A stretch of 64,000 nt of DNA from Enterobacter sp. R4-368 (lineage in GTDB: Bacteria; Pseudomonadota; Gammaproteobacteria; Enterobacterales; Enterobacteriaceae). Of this stretch, positions 20,372-30,086 are shown one piece after another. The notes below the pieces were generated by a model, which saw only the letters and a program-made list of their open reading frames with translations, was not told the DNA's origin and ran no database searches. The translations under genes and the position numbers were made by a program. Within the stretch, counting starts at the first letter, position 1; each line of letters starts with the position of its first letter. The stretch is from contig NC_021500.1 of the NCBI RefSeq assembly GCF_000410515.1, forward strand, positions 4,526,001 to 4,590,000. Direction: 5' to 3'.

Positions 20372-21091
20372 ATGGATTTTTTTAGTACGCAGAACATCCT
20401 GGTGCATATCCCGATTGGCACCGGTGGGTACGATCTTTCATGGATTGAAGCCACAGGCACACTGGCCGGTTTATTGTGTATCTGGCTCGCCAGCCTTGAG
20501 AAGCTCAGTAATTACGCGTTTGGTCTGATCAACGTGACGCTGTTTGCGATTATTTTCTTCCAGATCCAGCTGTATGCCAGCTTACTGCTGCAGCTGTTTT
20601 TCTTTGCCGCTAACATTTATGGTTGGTATGCCTGGTCACGGCAAACCTCGCAGAATGAAGCTGAATTGCAAATCCGCTGGCTACCGTTATCCAAAGCGAT
20701 GAGCTGGCTGGCGGTATGCGTGGTGGCGATTGGTTTGATGACCTTCTTTATCGATCCGGTCTTTGCATTCCTGACGAAAATTGCCGTGGCCGTCATGCAA
20801 ACCTTAGGGCTGAACGTGGTCATGCCGCAATTGCAGCCCGATGCGTTCCCGTTCTGGGACTCCTGCATGATGGTGTTCTCCATCGTGGCGATGATCCTGA
20901 TGACGCGCAAATACGTTGAGAACTGGCTGCTGTGGGTGGTGATTAACGTGATAAGCGTGGTGATTTTCGCACTGCAGGGCGTCTGGGCGATGTCGCTGGA
21001 GTATTTGATCCTGACCTTTATCGCTCTTAACGGCAGCAGAATGTGGATTAACAGCGCGCGTGAGCGGGGTTCTCACGCGCTTTCGCATTAA
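20372..21091 (+). CDS. pnuC: Nicotinamide riboside transporter
   Basis: A 239-residue inner-membrane protein with about seven helices that takes up nicotinamide riboside for NAD salvage; the same length as E. coli PnuC. The start at ATG 20372 follows GGGGAAAG and gives [16 protein letters not shown], as in E. coli. Downstream of nadA on the same strand, so likely under NadR. Its last four bases overlap the end of zitB on the other strand. Confidence 0.97.
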   Translation: MDFFSTQNILVHIPIGTGGYDLSWIEATGTLAGLLCIWLASLEKLSNYAFGLINVTLFAIIFFQIQLYASLLLQLFFFAANIYGWYAWSRQTSQNEAELQIRWLPLSKAMSWLAVCVVAIGLMTFFIDPVFAFLTKIAVAVMQTLGLNVVMPQLQPDAFPFWDSCMMVFSIVAMILMTRKYVENWLLWVVINVISVVIFALQGVWAMSLEYLILTFIALNGSRMWINSARERGSHALSH

Positions 21092-22020
21092 TGCGAGTGT
21101 GAATGGTGGTGCTCAGGCTGCGTCTCGCCCAGATGGCAGTCTGGCCCGCTACAGGGCTGGTACTCCATCTGCACCGTCGCATGTTCAATCTCATAATGAT
21201 GTGCCAGAAAGTGGTGGATCTCACCCAGCAGCTTGTCATGGTCGCGTGGTGGGATCACCTGCACATGCAGCGTCATAAGCGGTTTTTCACCCACCAGCCA
21301 GACATGCACGTGGTGAACATCACGCACCTCCGGAATAGCACGTCGCAGATGTCGCTGTAGCGCGCCAATATCCATCGAGCCCGGCGCACCTTCCAGCAAC
21401 TCGTTAACGCTCTCTTTCATTAGCCGCCAGGCGCTGCGTAACACCAGCGCGGAAACCAGCACTGAAAGTATCGGGTCAATCGGCGTCCAGCCGGTGAACA
21501 AAATCACCAGTGCCGCAGCGATGGCACCGACAGAACCGAGTAAGTCCCCCAGCACATGCAGTGCGGCAGCACGGACATTCAGGTTCTTCTCCTCGCTTCC
21601 CCGGTGCAGTAACCAGAATGCCAGCACGTTGGCCACAAGCCCGGCAATCGCAATCACCATCATGGTTAAGCCTGCAACGGGCTGCGGATGGGTGAAACGC
21701 TGAATCGCTTCCCAGACAATCCACACGGTAATCAGCACCAGCGCCAGCGCATTGATGAATGCTGCAAGCGTAGTCAAACGCAGCCAGCCAAACGTACGGT
21801 TAGCGCTGGGTGGCTGGCGCGCAAAGTAAACCGCTAATAACGCAAAAAGCAGCGCGGCGGCGTCCGTCAGCATATGGCCGGCATCGGCCAGCAGCGCCAG
21901 CGATCCGGAAACCAGGCCGCCGACCACTTCGATAACCATAAAAACGGCAGTAACGATAAACGCCAGCAGCAGGCGGCGGGCGTTGGCATCAGCGGGAGTG
22001 TGCGAGTGTGAATGCGCCAT
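21088..22020 (-). CDS. zitB: Zinc efflux transporter ZitB
   Basis: A cation diffusion facilitator that exports Zn(II) from the cytoplasm. It has 310 residues (E. coli 313), six membrane helices, the metal-site motifs [11 protein letters not shown] and HVLGDLLGS, a C-terminal cytoplasmic metal-binding domain, and His-rich ends (HSHSH at the N-terminus, HHHSHSH at the C-terminus). It is transcribed alone, convergent with pnuC. Confidence 0.97.
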   Translation of the reverse strand: MAHSHSHTPADANARRLLLAFIVTAVFMVIEVVGGLVSGSLALLADAGHMLTDAAALLFALLAVYFARQPPSANRTFGWLRLTTLAAFINALALVLITVWIVWEAIQRFTHPQPVAGLTMMVIAIAGLVANVLAFWLLHRGSEEKNLNVRAAALHVLGDLLGSVGAIAAALVILFTGWTPIDPILSVLVSALVLRSAWRLMKESVNELLEGAPGSMDIGALQRHLRRAIPEVRDVHHVHVWLVGEKPLMTLHVQVIPPRDHDKLLGEIHHFLAHHYEIEHATVQMEYQPCSGPDCHLGETQPEHHHSHSH

Positions 22021-22107
22021 GGGCGGGTCGTTCCTTGTAATTATTTTAACGCCTTACATCATTACAGATTTTTCAGTTTGCGGGGGAGACTGGAGAGAAA
22101 AAAGTAA

Positions 22108-22125
22108 GGAGAGCCGAAGCTCTCC
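22108..22125 (-). terminator. Terminator after ybgS
   Basis: A perfect 7-bp stem (GGAGAGC / GCTCTCC) with tetraloop CGAA (TTCG on the transcribed strand), followed on the minus strand by TTACTTTTTT. Confidence 0.75.
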
Positions 22126-22147
22126 CTGATGATTAATGCACCGGATT

Positions 22148-22528
22148 TTACTGAGTTGTGCCGTCGGTTTTCTTATCGACGCTATGGTTGTTACCGCTTT
22201 CGGTTTCAACCTTTTTGTTCACATCCGGGCAGCGGCCATCTTTACACATGGTGTTTTTATGCACCTGATCTTTGCTCATATGCTGCTTAGCGCTGTGTTG
22301 AGAGGTCGAGTTGGTATTCATGCTACCGCTGTTGATCTGGCTGTTATCCACATTGTTTGGCGCAACATTCTGTTTGGCGTCCGGTGCCGGTTGGCCTGCA
22401 GCCGCTGCGGCATTGGCATCACCGTTACTGTCGGTAGAAGAGGCTGCGTCGGCCGCGTAGGCTGCGCCACCTGCGAAAGTCAGCGTCGTCGTCAGTAAAA
22501 GTGTCGCTAATTTATTCATTTTCATCAT
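22148..22528 (-). CDS. ybgS: YbgS family periplasmic protein
   Basis: A 126-residue exported protein with a signal peptide ([16 protein letters not shown]..., cleavage near AAYA-AD). The mature part is low in hydrophobic residues and rich in Asn, Ser, Gln and Asp, with a short conserved block [11 protein letters not shown] holding two cysteines. It aligns with E. coli YbgS at both ends ([13 protein letters not shown]), with a divergent centre. Function unknown. Confidence 0.9.
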   Translation of the reverse strand: MMKMNKLATLLLTTTLTFAGGAAYAADAASSTDSNGDANAAAAAGQPAPDAKQNVAPNNVDNSQINSGSMNTNSTSQHSAKQHMSKDQVHKNTMCKDGRCPDVNKKVETESGNNHSVDKKTDGTTQ

Positions 22529-22674
22529 GATGCTCCTGTTCCGGTCGTTTTTACCGCCGTTGAGGCTGGTAAAAGCAGCGCGAACGAATTATCACGCTCA
22601 GTGGTTAAAGATACCATTCATGCGCGGTATGGCAGCATAGAATAGCGATAAAATGAAAAATAGAAGTGTTAACA

Positions 22675-22718
22675 GTTAAAAAGTGTAGCGCTGATATCAC
22701 CGCTCGCTACTTTTTAAC
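22675..22718 (+). promoter_or_regulatory. Stem-loop upstream of aroG
   Basis: Inverted repeat of GTTAAAAAGT(GT)AGCG (22675-22690) and CGCTACTTTTTAAC (22705-22718), with a 14-base loop and a two-base bulge. It lies about 40 bases before the TyrR box. On the plus strand it ends in TTTTTAAC, not a clean terminator. The 315-base gap 22529-22843 otherwise contains the aroG and ybgS promoters and no gene. Confidence 0.45.
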
Positions 22719-22755
22719 GCGATTTGGCCGCATTCCAGGAATTATCCGGCCGAAG

Positions 22756-22773
22756 TGTAAAATCGCGTTTACA
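22756..22773. promoter_or_regulatory. TyrR box overlapping the aroG promoter
   Basis: TGTAAA-N6-TTTACA, a perfect TyrR box, inside a longer palindrome (GAAG...CTTC). Its right half TTTACA can serve as a -35 element, with TAGATT at 22791-22796 as -10 (17-base spacing). This would allow direct repression by TyrR with phenylalanine, as known for E. coli aroG. Confidence 0.8.
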
Positions 22774-22843
22774 CTTCGCCGCCGACGAGATAGATTGGAA
22801 AGATTGCATTCATCAAAAAAAGTATGGCCAGACTGGAACGAAC

Positions 22844-23896
22844 ATGAATTATCAGAATGACGATTTACGTATTAAAGAGATCAATGAGTTATTACCTCCT
22901 GTAGCACTCCTTGAAAAATTCCCCGCCACTGAAACTGCCGCCAATACGGTTTCGCATGCCCGCAAAGCGATTCATAAAATCCTGCGTGGAAATGATGATC
23001 GTCTGCTGGTGGTTATCGGTCCGTGCTCCATTCACGATCCTGCGGCGGCGAAAGAGTATGCTTCGCGCCTGCTGGCTTTGCGTGAAGCGTTAAAAGACGA
23101 TTTAGAAATCGTTATGCGCGTTTACTTCGAAAAACCGCGTACCACAGTGGGCTGGAAAGGGCTGATTAACGATCCGCACATGGATAACAGTTTCCAGATT
23201 AACGACGGTTTGCGTATTGCGCGTAAGCTGCTGCTGGAAATTAATGACAGCGGTTTACCGGCGGCGGGGGAGTTCCTCGATATGATCACCCCGCAATACA
23301 TGGCCGATCTGATGAGCTGGGGAGCGATTGGCGCGCGTACAACGGAATCGCAGGTGCATCGCGAGCTGGCTTCCGGCCTCTCATGCCCGGTGGGGTTCAA
23401 AAACGGCACCGATGGCACCATTAAAGTCGCCATTGACGCGATTAACGCCGCAGGTGCGCCGCACTGCTTCTTGTCCGTCACTAAATGGGGTCACTCCGCC
23501 ATTGTAAACACCGCCGGTAACGGTGATTGCCACATCATTCTGCGCGGCGGTAAAGAGCCAAACTACAGCGCGAAACATGTCGCGGAAGTAAAAGTGGGTC
23601 TGCAGAAAGCTGGCCTGGAGCCGCAGGTGATGATTGACTTCAGTCATGCTAACTCCAGCAAGCAGTTCAAGAAGCAAATGGAAGTGGGCGCGGATGTGTG
23701 CCAGCAGATCGCTGGCGGTGAAAAAGCCATTATCGGTGTGATGATTGAAAGCCATCTGGTGGAAGGCAACCAGAGCCTGGAGAGCGGTGAACCGCTGGTG
23801 TACGGTAAAAGTGTTACCGACGCCTGCATCGGCTGGGACGATACCGAAACTATTTTACGCCAGCTCGCGGCGGCAGTGAAAGCGCGCCGCAGTTAA
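22844..23896 (+). CDS. aroG: DAHP synthase, phenylalanine-sensitive
   Basis: Condenses phosphoenolpyruvate and erythrose 4-phosphate to 3-deoxy-D-arabino-heptulosonate 7-phosphate, the first step of the shikimate pathway. It has 350 residues, as in E. coli AroG. Visible blocks include VVIGPCSIHDP, the active-site KGLINDPHMD and GARTTESQ. The N-terminus MNYQNDDLRI identifies the Phe-feedback isoform over AroF or AroH. The start at ATG 22844 (after GGAACGAAC) restores the E. coli length; an upstream in-frame ATG would run through the TyrR box. Confidence 0.98.
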   Translation: MNYQNDDLRIKEINELLPPVALLEKFPATETAANTVSHARKAIHKILRGNDDRLLVVIGPCSIHDPAAAKEYASRLLALREALKDDLEIVMRVYFEKPRTTVGWKGLINDPHMDNSFQINDGLRIARKLLLEINDSGLPAAGEFLDMITPQYMADLMSWGAIGARTTESQVHRELASGLSCPVGFKNGTDGTIKVAIDAINAAGAPHCFLSVTKWGHSAIVNTAGNGDCHIILRGGKEPNYSAKHVAEVKVGLQKAGLEPQVMIDFSHANSSKQFKKQMEVGADVCQQIAGGEKAIIGVMIESHLVEGNQSLESGEPLVYGKSVTDACIGWDDTETILRQLAAAVKARRS

Positions 23897-23908
23897 CGGT
23901 TGCACAAA

Positions 23909-23940
23909 TAAAAAAGCGTGGAATTTTCCACGCTTTTTTT
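23909..23940. terminator. Bidirectional terminator between aroG and gpmA
   Basis: A long perfect stem (AAAAAAGCGTGGAA / TTCCACGCTTTTTT) with a 2-base loop. T tracts on both strands serve the two convergent genes. Confidence 0.95.
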
Positions 23941-23952
23941 ATCGGCGAAAAC

Positions 23953-24705
23953 TTACTTCGCTTTACCCTGGTTTGCTACCGCAGCAGCTTTTGCAGCGAT
24001 CTCGTCTGCGTTACCCAGGTAGTAGTGTTTCAACGGTTTGAAGTTTTCGTCGAACTCGTAAACCAGCGGTACGCCAGTCGGGATGTTCAGTTCGAGGATC
24101 TCTTCTTCGCTCATGTTATCGAGGTATTTCACCAGCGCGCGCAGGGAGTTACCGTGAGCGGCGATGATCACGCGCTCACCGCTTTTCAGGCGCGGCAGAA
24201 TGGTGTCGTTCCAGTAAGGGATCACGCGATCGATGGTCAGCGCCAGGCTTTCGGTCTGCGGCAGCTCCGCATCGGTCAGTTTTGCGTAGCGCGGATCGTG
24301 ACCCGGGTAACGTTCGTCATCTTTGGTCAGCGCCGGCGGTGTAACAGCAAAGCCACGACGCCACTGTTTAACTTGCTCGTCACCATATTTTTCAGCGGTT
24401 TCAGCTTTGTTCAGACCCTGCAACGCACCGTAATGACGCTCGTTGAGTTTCCAGCTTTTCTCTACCGGTAACCACGCCTGATCCAGCTCGTCCAGCACGT
24501 TCCACAGCGTATGGATGGCACGTTTCAGCACAGAGGTATAAGCAAAATCGAAGGTGTAGCCTTCCTCTTTCAGCAGTTTGCCTGCCGCTTTTGCTTCGCC
24601 AACGCCTTTTTCGGACAGATCAACATCGTACCAACCGGTGAAGCGGTTTTCGTTGTTCCACTGGCTTTCGCCATGACGAACCAGAACCAGCTTAGTAACA
24701 GCCAT
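23953..24705 (-). CDS. gpmA: 2,3-bisphosphoglycerate-dependent phosphoglycerate mutase
   Basis: A glycolytic enzyme that interconverts 3- and 2-phosphoglycerate through a phosphohistidine. It has 250 residues, the E. coli length. The phosphorylated His11 lies in [10 protein letters not shown], and the second catalytic His in [11 protein letters not shown] chose the start giving MAVTKLV, which follows CAGGAGTAAG. A Fur-type site lies about 30 bases upstream. Confidence 0.99.
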   Translation of the reverse strand: MAVTKLVLVRHGESQWNNENRFTGWYDVDLSEKGVGEAKAAGKLLKEEGYTFDFAYTSVLKRAIHTLWNVLDELDQAWLPVEKSWKLNERHYGALQGLNKAETAEKYGDEQVKQWRRGFAVTPPALTKDDERYPGHDPRYAKLTDAELPQTESLALTIDRVIPYWNDTILPRLKSGERVIIAAHGNSLRALVKYLDNMSEEEILELNIPTGVPLVYEFDENFKPLKHYYLGNADEIAAKAAAVANQGKAK

Positions 24706-24733
24706 ACACTTACTCCTGTGAGCCTGATTGAAT

Positions 24734-24752
24734 GATAACAATTCTCATTATA
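24734..24752. promoter_or_regulatory. Fur-type box upstream of gpmA
   Basis: GATAACAATTCTCATTATA resembles the 19-base Fur consensus in inverted-repeat form. E. coli gpmA is a known member of the Fur regulon. Confidence 0.6.
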
Positions 24753-24880
24753 TTGCCGTGGAGGTGCTCCCGGCAACGGTTACCCATAACCATAGCGAAA
24801 ATAGCCGCCGAGTGTAAGGTGCTTGTGAATCAGGGGTTATGGTTTTGTCGATAAGTGGCGCATATTTCAGCAAAACGGGT

Positions 24881-24908
24881 AAAAAAAGCCCTCCGGCAGG
24901 AGGGCGGG
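24881..24908 (-). terminator. Terminator of the gal operon
   Basis: On the minus strand GCCCTCC-TGCC-GGAGGGC is followed by seven Ts, just after the galM stop codon. Confidence 0.93.
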
Positions 24909-24911
24909 GGA

Positions 24912-25952
24912 TTACTGCGCAATAAAGTGGTATTCCGTCAGGCTGACATAAACGTCGCCAGGCAGTAAGAAGCAGTCCGGCTGCGGGAAATCCGGACGGT
25001 TCGGGCTGTCGGGCAAAAACTCGCTCTCCAGCGCCAAGCCCTGCCACGCGTCATAGGTTTTGCCGCCGCGCGCAGGCGTTCCTTCCAGATAATTACCGGA
25101 ATAGAACTGGAGCGCAGGCGCGCTGGTATACACCGTCATTTGCAGCTGTTTGTCCGCCGACCACAACTGCGCGGCGGGCTGGCTGACGTCGCCTTTTGCC
25201 TGTAACAAAAACGCATGGTCGTAACCTTTCACCACGCGCTGATCGTCCTCAGCCAGAAAATCCTGCGCCACGGTTTTCGGGGTACGGAAATCAAAACTGG
25301 TCCGCTCAACGTCTTTTAACCCGTCTGTCGGAATGCCCATCTCATCGACCGGCAGATAAGCATCCGCGAGCAGTTGCAACGTGTGGTTGCGAACATCCGA
25401 CTGCTCACCATCAAGGTTAAAATAAGCGTGGTTAGTCAGGTTGATCGGGCACGGTTTGTCAGTCGTTGCCCGGTATTCAATGGCGAGCCGGTTATCGTCG
25501 CCGAGGCGGAAATGCGCCCGGGTATGAACGTTACCCGGGAATCCCTGGTCGCCATCCGCTGAATTCAGGACAAAGACCACTTCGTTATCATTTTGCCGCT
25601 CTATCAACCAGCGCCGTTTATCGAACCCTTCCGGGCCGCCATGCAGCTGGTTTTCACCCTGGCTGGGCGTCAACGTATAGGTGTGGCCATCCAGCGTGAA
25701 CCGGCTTTTGGCAATACGGTTGGCGTAACGGCCGACCGACGCGCCGAGATACGCTGTCTGTTGCAGGTAGTGTTCCGGTGTGGCGCAGCCCAGCAGCGCT
25801 TCACGCACGGAACCATCTTTTAACGGTACGCGCGCAGATAACAGCGTCGCGCCCCAGTCCATCAATGTCACCACCATCCCGGCGCTATTGCGCAGGGTGA
25901 TCAGGCGAAAGGGCAGCCCGTCCGGGGCTGCTGCAGAAGCTTCGTTTAGCAC
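24912..25952 (-). CDS. galM: Galactose mutarotase (aldose 1-epimerase)
   Basis: Interconverts the alpha and beta anomers of galactose ahead of galactokinase. It has 346 residues, as in E. coli, when started at a GTG that overlaps the last codons of galK (CAGTGCTAA). Conserved blocks include [24 protein letters not shown] and [10 protein letters not shown]. Last gene of galETKM. Confidence 0.97.
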   Translation of the reverse strand: MLNEASAAAPDGLPFRLITLRNSAGMVVTLMDWGATLLSARVPLKDGSVREALLGCATPEHYLQQTAYLGASVGRYANRIAKSRFTLDGHTYTLTPSQGENQLHGGPEGFDKRRWLIERQNDNEVVFVLNSADGDQGFPGNVHTRAHFRLGDDNRLAIEYRATTDKPCPINLTNHAYFNLDGEQSDVRNHTLQLLADAYLPVDEMGIPTDGLKDVERTSFDFRTPKTVAQDFLAEDDQRVVKGYDHAFLLQAKGDVSQPAAQLWSADKQLQMTVYTSAPALQFYSGNYLEGTPARGGKTYDAWQGLALESEFLPDSPNRPDFPQPDCFLLPGDVYVSLTEYHFIAQ

Positions 25953-27094
25953 TGTCCTGCTCCCTGTGAAGGTTTGCAAACATAGAAGGTTTCTTTGATA
26001 CCGGTTTTGGCTTCGTACTGGCTCTCAACAGCCTTTTTGACTGCCGGTACGAGGTTTTCTGGCATCAGCGCGACGATGCAACCGCCGAAACCGCCGCCGG
26101 TCATGCGCACGCCGCCCTGGTCACCAATGGTCGCTTTGACAATCTCAACCAGCGTATCGATCTGCGGGACGGTAATTTCAAAATCATCACGCATCGACGC
26201 GTGGGATTCTGCCATCAGCACGCCCATGCGTTGAAGATCGCCTTTCTCCAGCGCAGCCGCGGCTTCCACGGTACGGGTGTTTTCGGTCAGCACGTGGCGC
26301 ACGCGTTTGGCGACCAGCGGATCCAGCTCATGCGCCACCGCATTGAACTGATCGATGCTGACATCGCGCAGCGCTTTTTGCTGGAAGAAGCGCGCGCCGG
26401 TTTCGCACTGCTCGCGGCGCGTGTTGTACTCGCTGCCAACCAGGGTGCGTTTAAAGTTACTGTTAATGATGACGATCGCCACGCCTTCCGGCATCGACAC
26501 CGCTTTGGTGCCAAGCGAACGGCAATCGATCAGCAGCGCGCTGCCTTTTTTGCCCAGCGCCGAGATAAGCTGATCCATGATGCCGCAGTTACAGCCGACA
26601 AACTGGTTTTCCGCTTCCTGACCATTGAGGGCAATTTGCGCGCCATCCAGCGGCAGATGATAAAGCTGCTGGAACACCGTACCAACCGCCACTTCCAGCG
26701 AGGCGGAAGAACTCAGGCCCGCACCCTGTGGCACATTGCCGCTGATAACCAGATCCGCGCCGCCAAAACTGGCATCGCGTTTTTGCAGGTGTTTTACCAC
26801 GCCGCGCACGTAGTTCGACCACTGCTGGCTGTCGTGGGTCACAATTGGCGCATCCAGCGAGAACTCATCGCTCTGGTTGTCATAATCGGCGGCAATTACC
26901 CGAACGATGCGGTCCGTACGCGGTGCGCAGCTGATCACCGTCTGGTAATCAATGGCGCACGGCAGAACAAAACCGTCGTTATAGTCGGTGTGTTCGCCAA
27001 TCAGGTTCACACGACCCGGTGCCTGAATTGTGTGGGTGGCAGGGTAGCCGAATTTTTCAGCAAACAGGGATTGTGTGTTCTCTTTCAGACTCAT
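25946..27094 (-). CDS. galK: Galactokinase
   Basis: Phosphorylates galactose to galactose 1-phosphate in the Leloir pathway; a GHMP kinase. It has 382 residues, as in E. coli. Signature motifs are [19 protein letters not shown] near the N-terminus, the ATP-binding [14 protein letters not shown], and [11 protein letters not shown] near the C-terminus. The ATG lies two bases after the galT stop codon. Confidence 0.99.
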   Translation of the reverse strand: MSLKENTQSLFAEKFGYPATHTIQAPGRVNLIGEHTDYNDGFVLPCAIDYQTVISCAPRTDRIVRVIAADYDNQSDEFSLDAPIVTHDSQQWSNYVRGVVKHLQKRDASFGGADLVISGNVPQGAGLSSSASLEVAVGTVFQQLYHLPLDGAQIALNGQEAENQFVGCNCGIMDQLISALGKKGSALLIDCRSLGTKAVSMPEGVAIVIINSNFKRTLVGSEYNTRREQCETGARFFQQKALRDVSIDQFNAVAHELDPLVAKRVRHVLTENTRTVEAAAALEKGDLQRMGVLMAESHASMRDDFEITVPQIDTLVEIVKATIGDQGGVRMTGGGFGGCIVALMPENLVPAVKKAVESQYEAKTGIKETFYVCKPSQGAGQC

Positions 27095-27096
27095 TG

Positions 27097-28143
27097 TTAT
27101 TCTCCGGATTCGCGAAAATGGATATCACTGACCGCGCGCAGACGTTCGGCGGCTTGCTCCGCCGTCAGGTCACGCTGGGTTTCGGCCAGCATTTCATAGC
27201 CGACCATAAATTTACGCACCGTGGCGGAGCGCAGCAGCGGCGGGTAGAAATGCGCGTGCAGTTGCCAGTGGTCATTCTCTTCGCCGTTAAATGGCGCGCC
27301 GTGCCAGCCCATCGAGTAGGGGAACGAGCACTGGAACAGGTTGTCATAACGGCTGGTCAGTTTTTTCAATGCCAGCGCTAAATCGCGGCGCTGCTCATCG
27401 CTTAAATCAGTGATGCGCTGCACCTGCGCTTTCGGCAGCAGCAAGGTTTCAAACGGCCACGCCGCCCAGTAAGGAACGACTGCCAGCCAGTGCTCCGTTT
27501 CCACCACGGTACGGCTGCCATCGTTCAGCTCGCGCTTTACGTAGTCCAGCAACATCGGGGAGTGATACCGGGCGAAATAGTCGCGTTGCAGGCGATCTTC
27601 ACGATCCACTTCATTGGGCAGGAAGCTGTTGGCCCAGACTTGCCCGTGCGGATGCGGGTTGGAACAACCCATCGCCGCACCTTTATTTTCAAACACCTGT
27701 ACCCACGGGTACTGCTGGCCCAGCTCAGCGGTTTGCTGTTGCCAGGTTTTCACCACCGCTTCCAGCGCATCCACGCTCAGTTCCGGCAGCGTTTTGCTGT
27801 GATCCGGCGAGAAACAAATCACCCGGCTGGTGCCGCGCGCACTCTGGCTGCGCATCAGTGGATCGTCGCTTACCGGCGCATCTGGCGTATCGGTCATCAA
27901 CGCGGCGAAGTCGTTGGTGAACACATAAGTGCTGATGTAATCCGGATTTTTATCCCCGGTTACGCGGGTATTGCCCGGGCAGAGGAAACAGTCCGGATCG
28001 TGCGCCGGCAGGGTTTGTTTCGCAGGCGTCTCTTGCGCCCCTTGCCAGGGGCGTTTTGCGCGGTGCGGAGAAACCAGGATCCACTGGCCGGTCAGCGGGT
28101 TATAACGGCGATGCGGGTGATCGACCGGATTAAATTGCGTCAT
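27097..28143 (-). CDS. galT: Galactose-1-phosphate uridylyltransferase
   Basis: Exchanges UMP between UDP-glucose and galactose 1-phosphate. It has 348 residues, the E. coli length. The catalytic histidine lies in [12 protein letters not shown], with zinc-site cysteines in CFLCPG. I chose the start [11 protein letters not shown], which lies 10 bases after galE. An upstream in-frame start would run into galE. Confidence 0.99.
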   Translation of the reverse strand: MTQFNPVDHPHRRYNPLTGQWILVSPHRAKRPWQGAQETPAKQTLPAHDPDCFLCPGNTRVTGDKNPDYISTYVFTNDFAALMTDTPDAPVSDDPLMRSQSARGTSRVICFSPDHSKTLPELSVDALEAVVKTWQQQTAELGQQYPWVQVFENKGAAMGCSNPHPHGQVWANSFLPNEVDREDRLQRDYFARYHSPMLLDYVKRELNDGSRTVVETEHWLAVVPYWAAWPFETLLLPKAQVQRITDLSDEQRRDLALALKKLTSRYDNLFQCSFPYSMGWHGAPFNGEENDHWQLHAHFYPPLLRSATVRKFMVGYEMLAETQRDLTAEQAAERLRAVSDIHFRESGE

Positions 28144-28153
28144 TACCATTCCT

Positions 28154-29170
28154 TTAATCGGGATAGCCCTGCGGGTGGCGTGACTGCCAGCGCCAGGTAT
28201 CTTCTGCCATTTCGTCAAGCGTACGGGTTACGCGCCAGTTCAGCTCTTTATCCGCTTTGCTGGCATCGGCCCAGTAAGCCGGGAGATCGCCCTCGCGGCG
28301 CGGCGCATAGTGCCAGGCCACCGGTTTGCCGCAGGCTTTACTGAAGGCGTTCACCACATCCAGCACGCTGCTGCCGACGCCCGCGCCAAGGTTATAAATA
28401 TGCACGCCCGGCTTCCCGGCCAGTTGTTGCATGGCCGCAACATGCCCGTCCGCCAGATCCATCACGTGGATGTAATCCCGCACGCCGGTGCCGTCTGGCG
28501 TCGGGTAATCACTACCGAAAATTGCCAGCGAATCGCGGCGGCCAACCGCAACCTGGGCGATATACGGCATCAGGTTGTTCGGGATGCCCTGCGGATCTTC
28601 GCCCATATCGCCTGACGGATGGGCGCCAACCGGGTTGAAGTAGCGCAGCAGCGCAATGCTCCACTCCGGCTGCGCTTTTTGCAGGTCGGTGAGGATCTGT
28701 TCCACCATCAGCTTGCTTTTACCATAGGGACTTTGCGGCGTGCCGGTCGGGAAGCTTTCCACGTAAGGGATTTTCGGCTGGTCGCCGTAAACGGTGGCGG
28801 AGGAGCTGAAAATGAAGTTTTTAACATTTGCGGCGCGCATCGCGTTAATCAGGCGCAGCGTGCCGTTGACGTTGTTGTCGTAATACTCCAGCGGCTTCGC
28901 CACGGATTCACCAACGGCTTTCAGCCCGGCGAAATGAATCACCGCTTCAATGGCGTGATCGTGCAGGATCTCTGCGAGCAGCGCTTCATCGCGAATGTCG
29001 CCTTCAACGAACAGCGCGGCTTTTCCGCCAAAGCGCTCAATCTCATTGAGCACGCTGCGCTTACTGTTACAGAGATTGTCGAGAATGATAACGTCGTGGC
29101 CGTTTTGCAGCAGTTGGACGCAGGTATGACTTCCAATGTAACCGCTACCACCTGTAACCAGAACTCGCAT
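28154..29170 (-). CDS. galE: UDP-glucose 4-epimerase
   Basis: An NAD-dependent short-chain dehydrogenase-type epimerase that interconverts UDP-galactose and UDP-glucose; it also supplies UDP-galactose for surface polysaccharide. It has 338 residues. The NAD-binding GGSGYIGSH is at the N-terminus and the catalytic YGKSK at about 149-153. A strong TGGAGGGAAAT ribosome binding site fixes the start. First gene of galETKM, with a Gal operator inside its 5' coding end. Confidence 0.99.
   Translation of the reverse strand: MRVLVTGGSGYIGSHTCVQLLQNGHDVIILDNLCNSKRSVLNEIERFGGKAALFVEGDIRDEALLAEILHDHAIEAVIHFAGLKAVGESVAKPLEYYDNNVNGTLRLINAMRAANVKNFIFSSSATVYGDQPKIPYVESFPTGTPQSPYGKSKLMVEQILTDLQKAQPEWSIALLRYFNPVGAHPSGDMGEDPQGIPNNLMPYIAQVAVGRRDSLAIFGSDYPTPDGTGVRDYIHVMDLADGHVAAMQQLAGKPGVHIYNLGAGVGSSVLDVVNAFSKACGKPVAWHYAPRREGDLPAYWADASKADKELNWRVTRTLDEMAEDTWRWQSRHPQGYPD
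29136..29151. promoter_or_regulatory. Internal gal operator (O_I) within galE
   Basis: Read on the minus strand, GTGGTAGCGGTTACAT, identical to the internal gal operator of E. coli. It lies inside the galE coding region; GalR dimers here and at 29249-29264 can loop the promoter DNA. Confidence 0.85.
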
Positions 29171-29248
29171 ATTTCCCTCCATAAAGCATTTGATATGAAC
29201 AAACCTTAGCATAACAGAGAGGTGAAAACTGTGACATGGGATAAATTA

Positions 29249-29264
29249 GTGGAATCGTTTACAC
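29249..29264. promoter_or_regulatory. External gal operator (O_E)
   Basis: GTGGAATCGTTTACAC fits the Gal operator consensus GTGNAANCGNTTNCAN. Its centre is 113 bases from that of the internal operator, almost the E. coli spacing. Between O_E and galE lie a CRP-like half site (TGTGACATGGGATAA, plus-strand reading, 29230-29244) and, on the minus strand, TATGCTA as a -10. Confidence 0.85.
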
Positions 29265-29302
29265 TCAATTTTCTGCCAGCCGGTTTGTGGGGTAAACGCC
29301 AG

Positions 29303-29323
29303 AAAAACCCCGCAATAGCGGGG
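29303..29323 (-). terminator. Terminator of the DUF2167/M50 operon
   Basis: On the minus strand CCCCGC-TATT-GCGGGG is followed by TTTTT. It separates the site-2 protease gene from the gal promoter region. Confidence 0.85.
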
Positions 29324-29387
29324 TTCGTCCGACGCAAGTAAAAAGTCTTAAAAATGGTGTCACTGCGGTGCAGCAACGCAGGCGGCG

Positions 29388-30083
29388 TCAGCGAAAGCCG
29401 GATAACGCCTCGTGGAGGTTATAAGTCATCAGGGAGAGCCAGGCAATCAGCCCGAAGTACAAAAGCGTATATTCCAGACGTTTGCCAGGGGTCAGCGTGT
29501 CGAGATTCGGTTGATCATGGCGCCGTGCCCAGATTTGTGATGCCGCGAGAAAGCACACCAGCAGTAACAGCGGGCTCGGGTGAAGATAAAAGAAACCCAG
29601 CAGTACGGGAATGCCCAGATACCAGATCTTGCGCGAGATGGCGACGGTAATGCGCCCGCCATCCAGCGGCGGCACGGGGATCAGGTTAAACAGATTAAGC
29701 ACAAAACCTGAATAGGCCACCGCCATCAATAGCGAACTGTGGAAATACTCCGCCAGATAGTAGCAACCGAGGGCAGCAAGCGAGCCGAGCAGCGGGCCGG
29801 CAATGCCGACCCAGGCTTCGGTTTCCGCATCTGGCAGTTCATCTTTCAACGTGATCCAGGCACCCACGAAGGGGATAAACATTGGTAATCCCGTCGCTAA
29901 ACCACGTTGACGCGCCGCCAGATAGTGTCCCAGCTCATGGCAAAACAGCAGCACCACAAACCCTGTCGCATAAGGCCAGCCGAAGGCGAGCGCATAGGTA
30001 GCGATCGACAGCAGCATGGTGGCCCCGGAAAGGAAAAACTTCCCGAGGCTGGCCCCTTTAAGCAGCAGCAAGAGCATGCTCAT
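29388..30083 (-). CDS. Site-2 protease family (M50) membrane metalloprotease
   Basis: A 231-residue polytopic membrane protein. The zinc motif HELGH is at 49-53 within a hydrophobic helix, and the second metal-site motif NLIPVPPLDGG at 133-143. This is the layout of an intramembrane metalloprotease of the site-2 protease family without PDZ domain. About six membrane segments. It starts three bases after the stop of the DUF2167 gene, so the two form an operon. The upstream product, an exported protein with a C-terminal membrane anchor, is a possible substrate; that is inference. E. coli K-12 has no gene at this place. Confidence 0.88.
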   Translation of the reverse strand: MSMLLLLLKGASLGKFFLSGATMLLSIATYALAFGWPYATGFVVLLFCHELGHYLAARQRGLATGLPMFIPFVGAWITLKDELPDAETEAWVGIAGPLLGSLAALGCYYLAEYFHSSLLMAVAYSGFVLNLFNLIPVPPLDGGRITVAISRKIWYLGIPVLLGFFYLHPSPLLLLVCFLAASQIWARRHDQPNLDTLTPGKRLEYTLLYFGLIAWLSLMTYNLHEALSGFR

Positions 30084-30086
30084 GGC

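Noticed and set aside
22666..22860. 64-codon frame before aroG as a possible leader peptide
   Set aside because: It has no ribosome binding site and no run of aromatic codons, runs through the TyrR box and promoter, and no attenuator follows.
26201..27199. 332-codon plus-strand frame across galK
   Set aside because: Antisense to galK and running into galT, with no start signal or domain.
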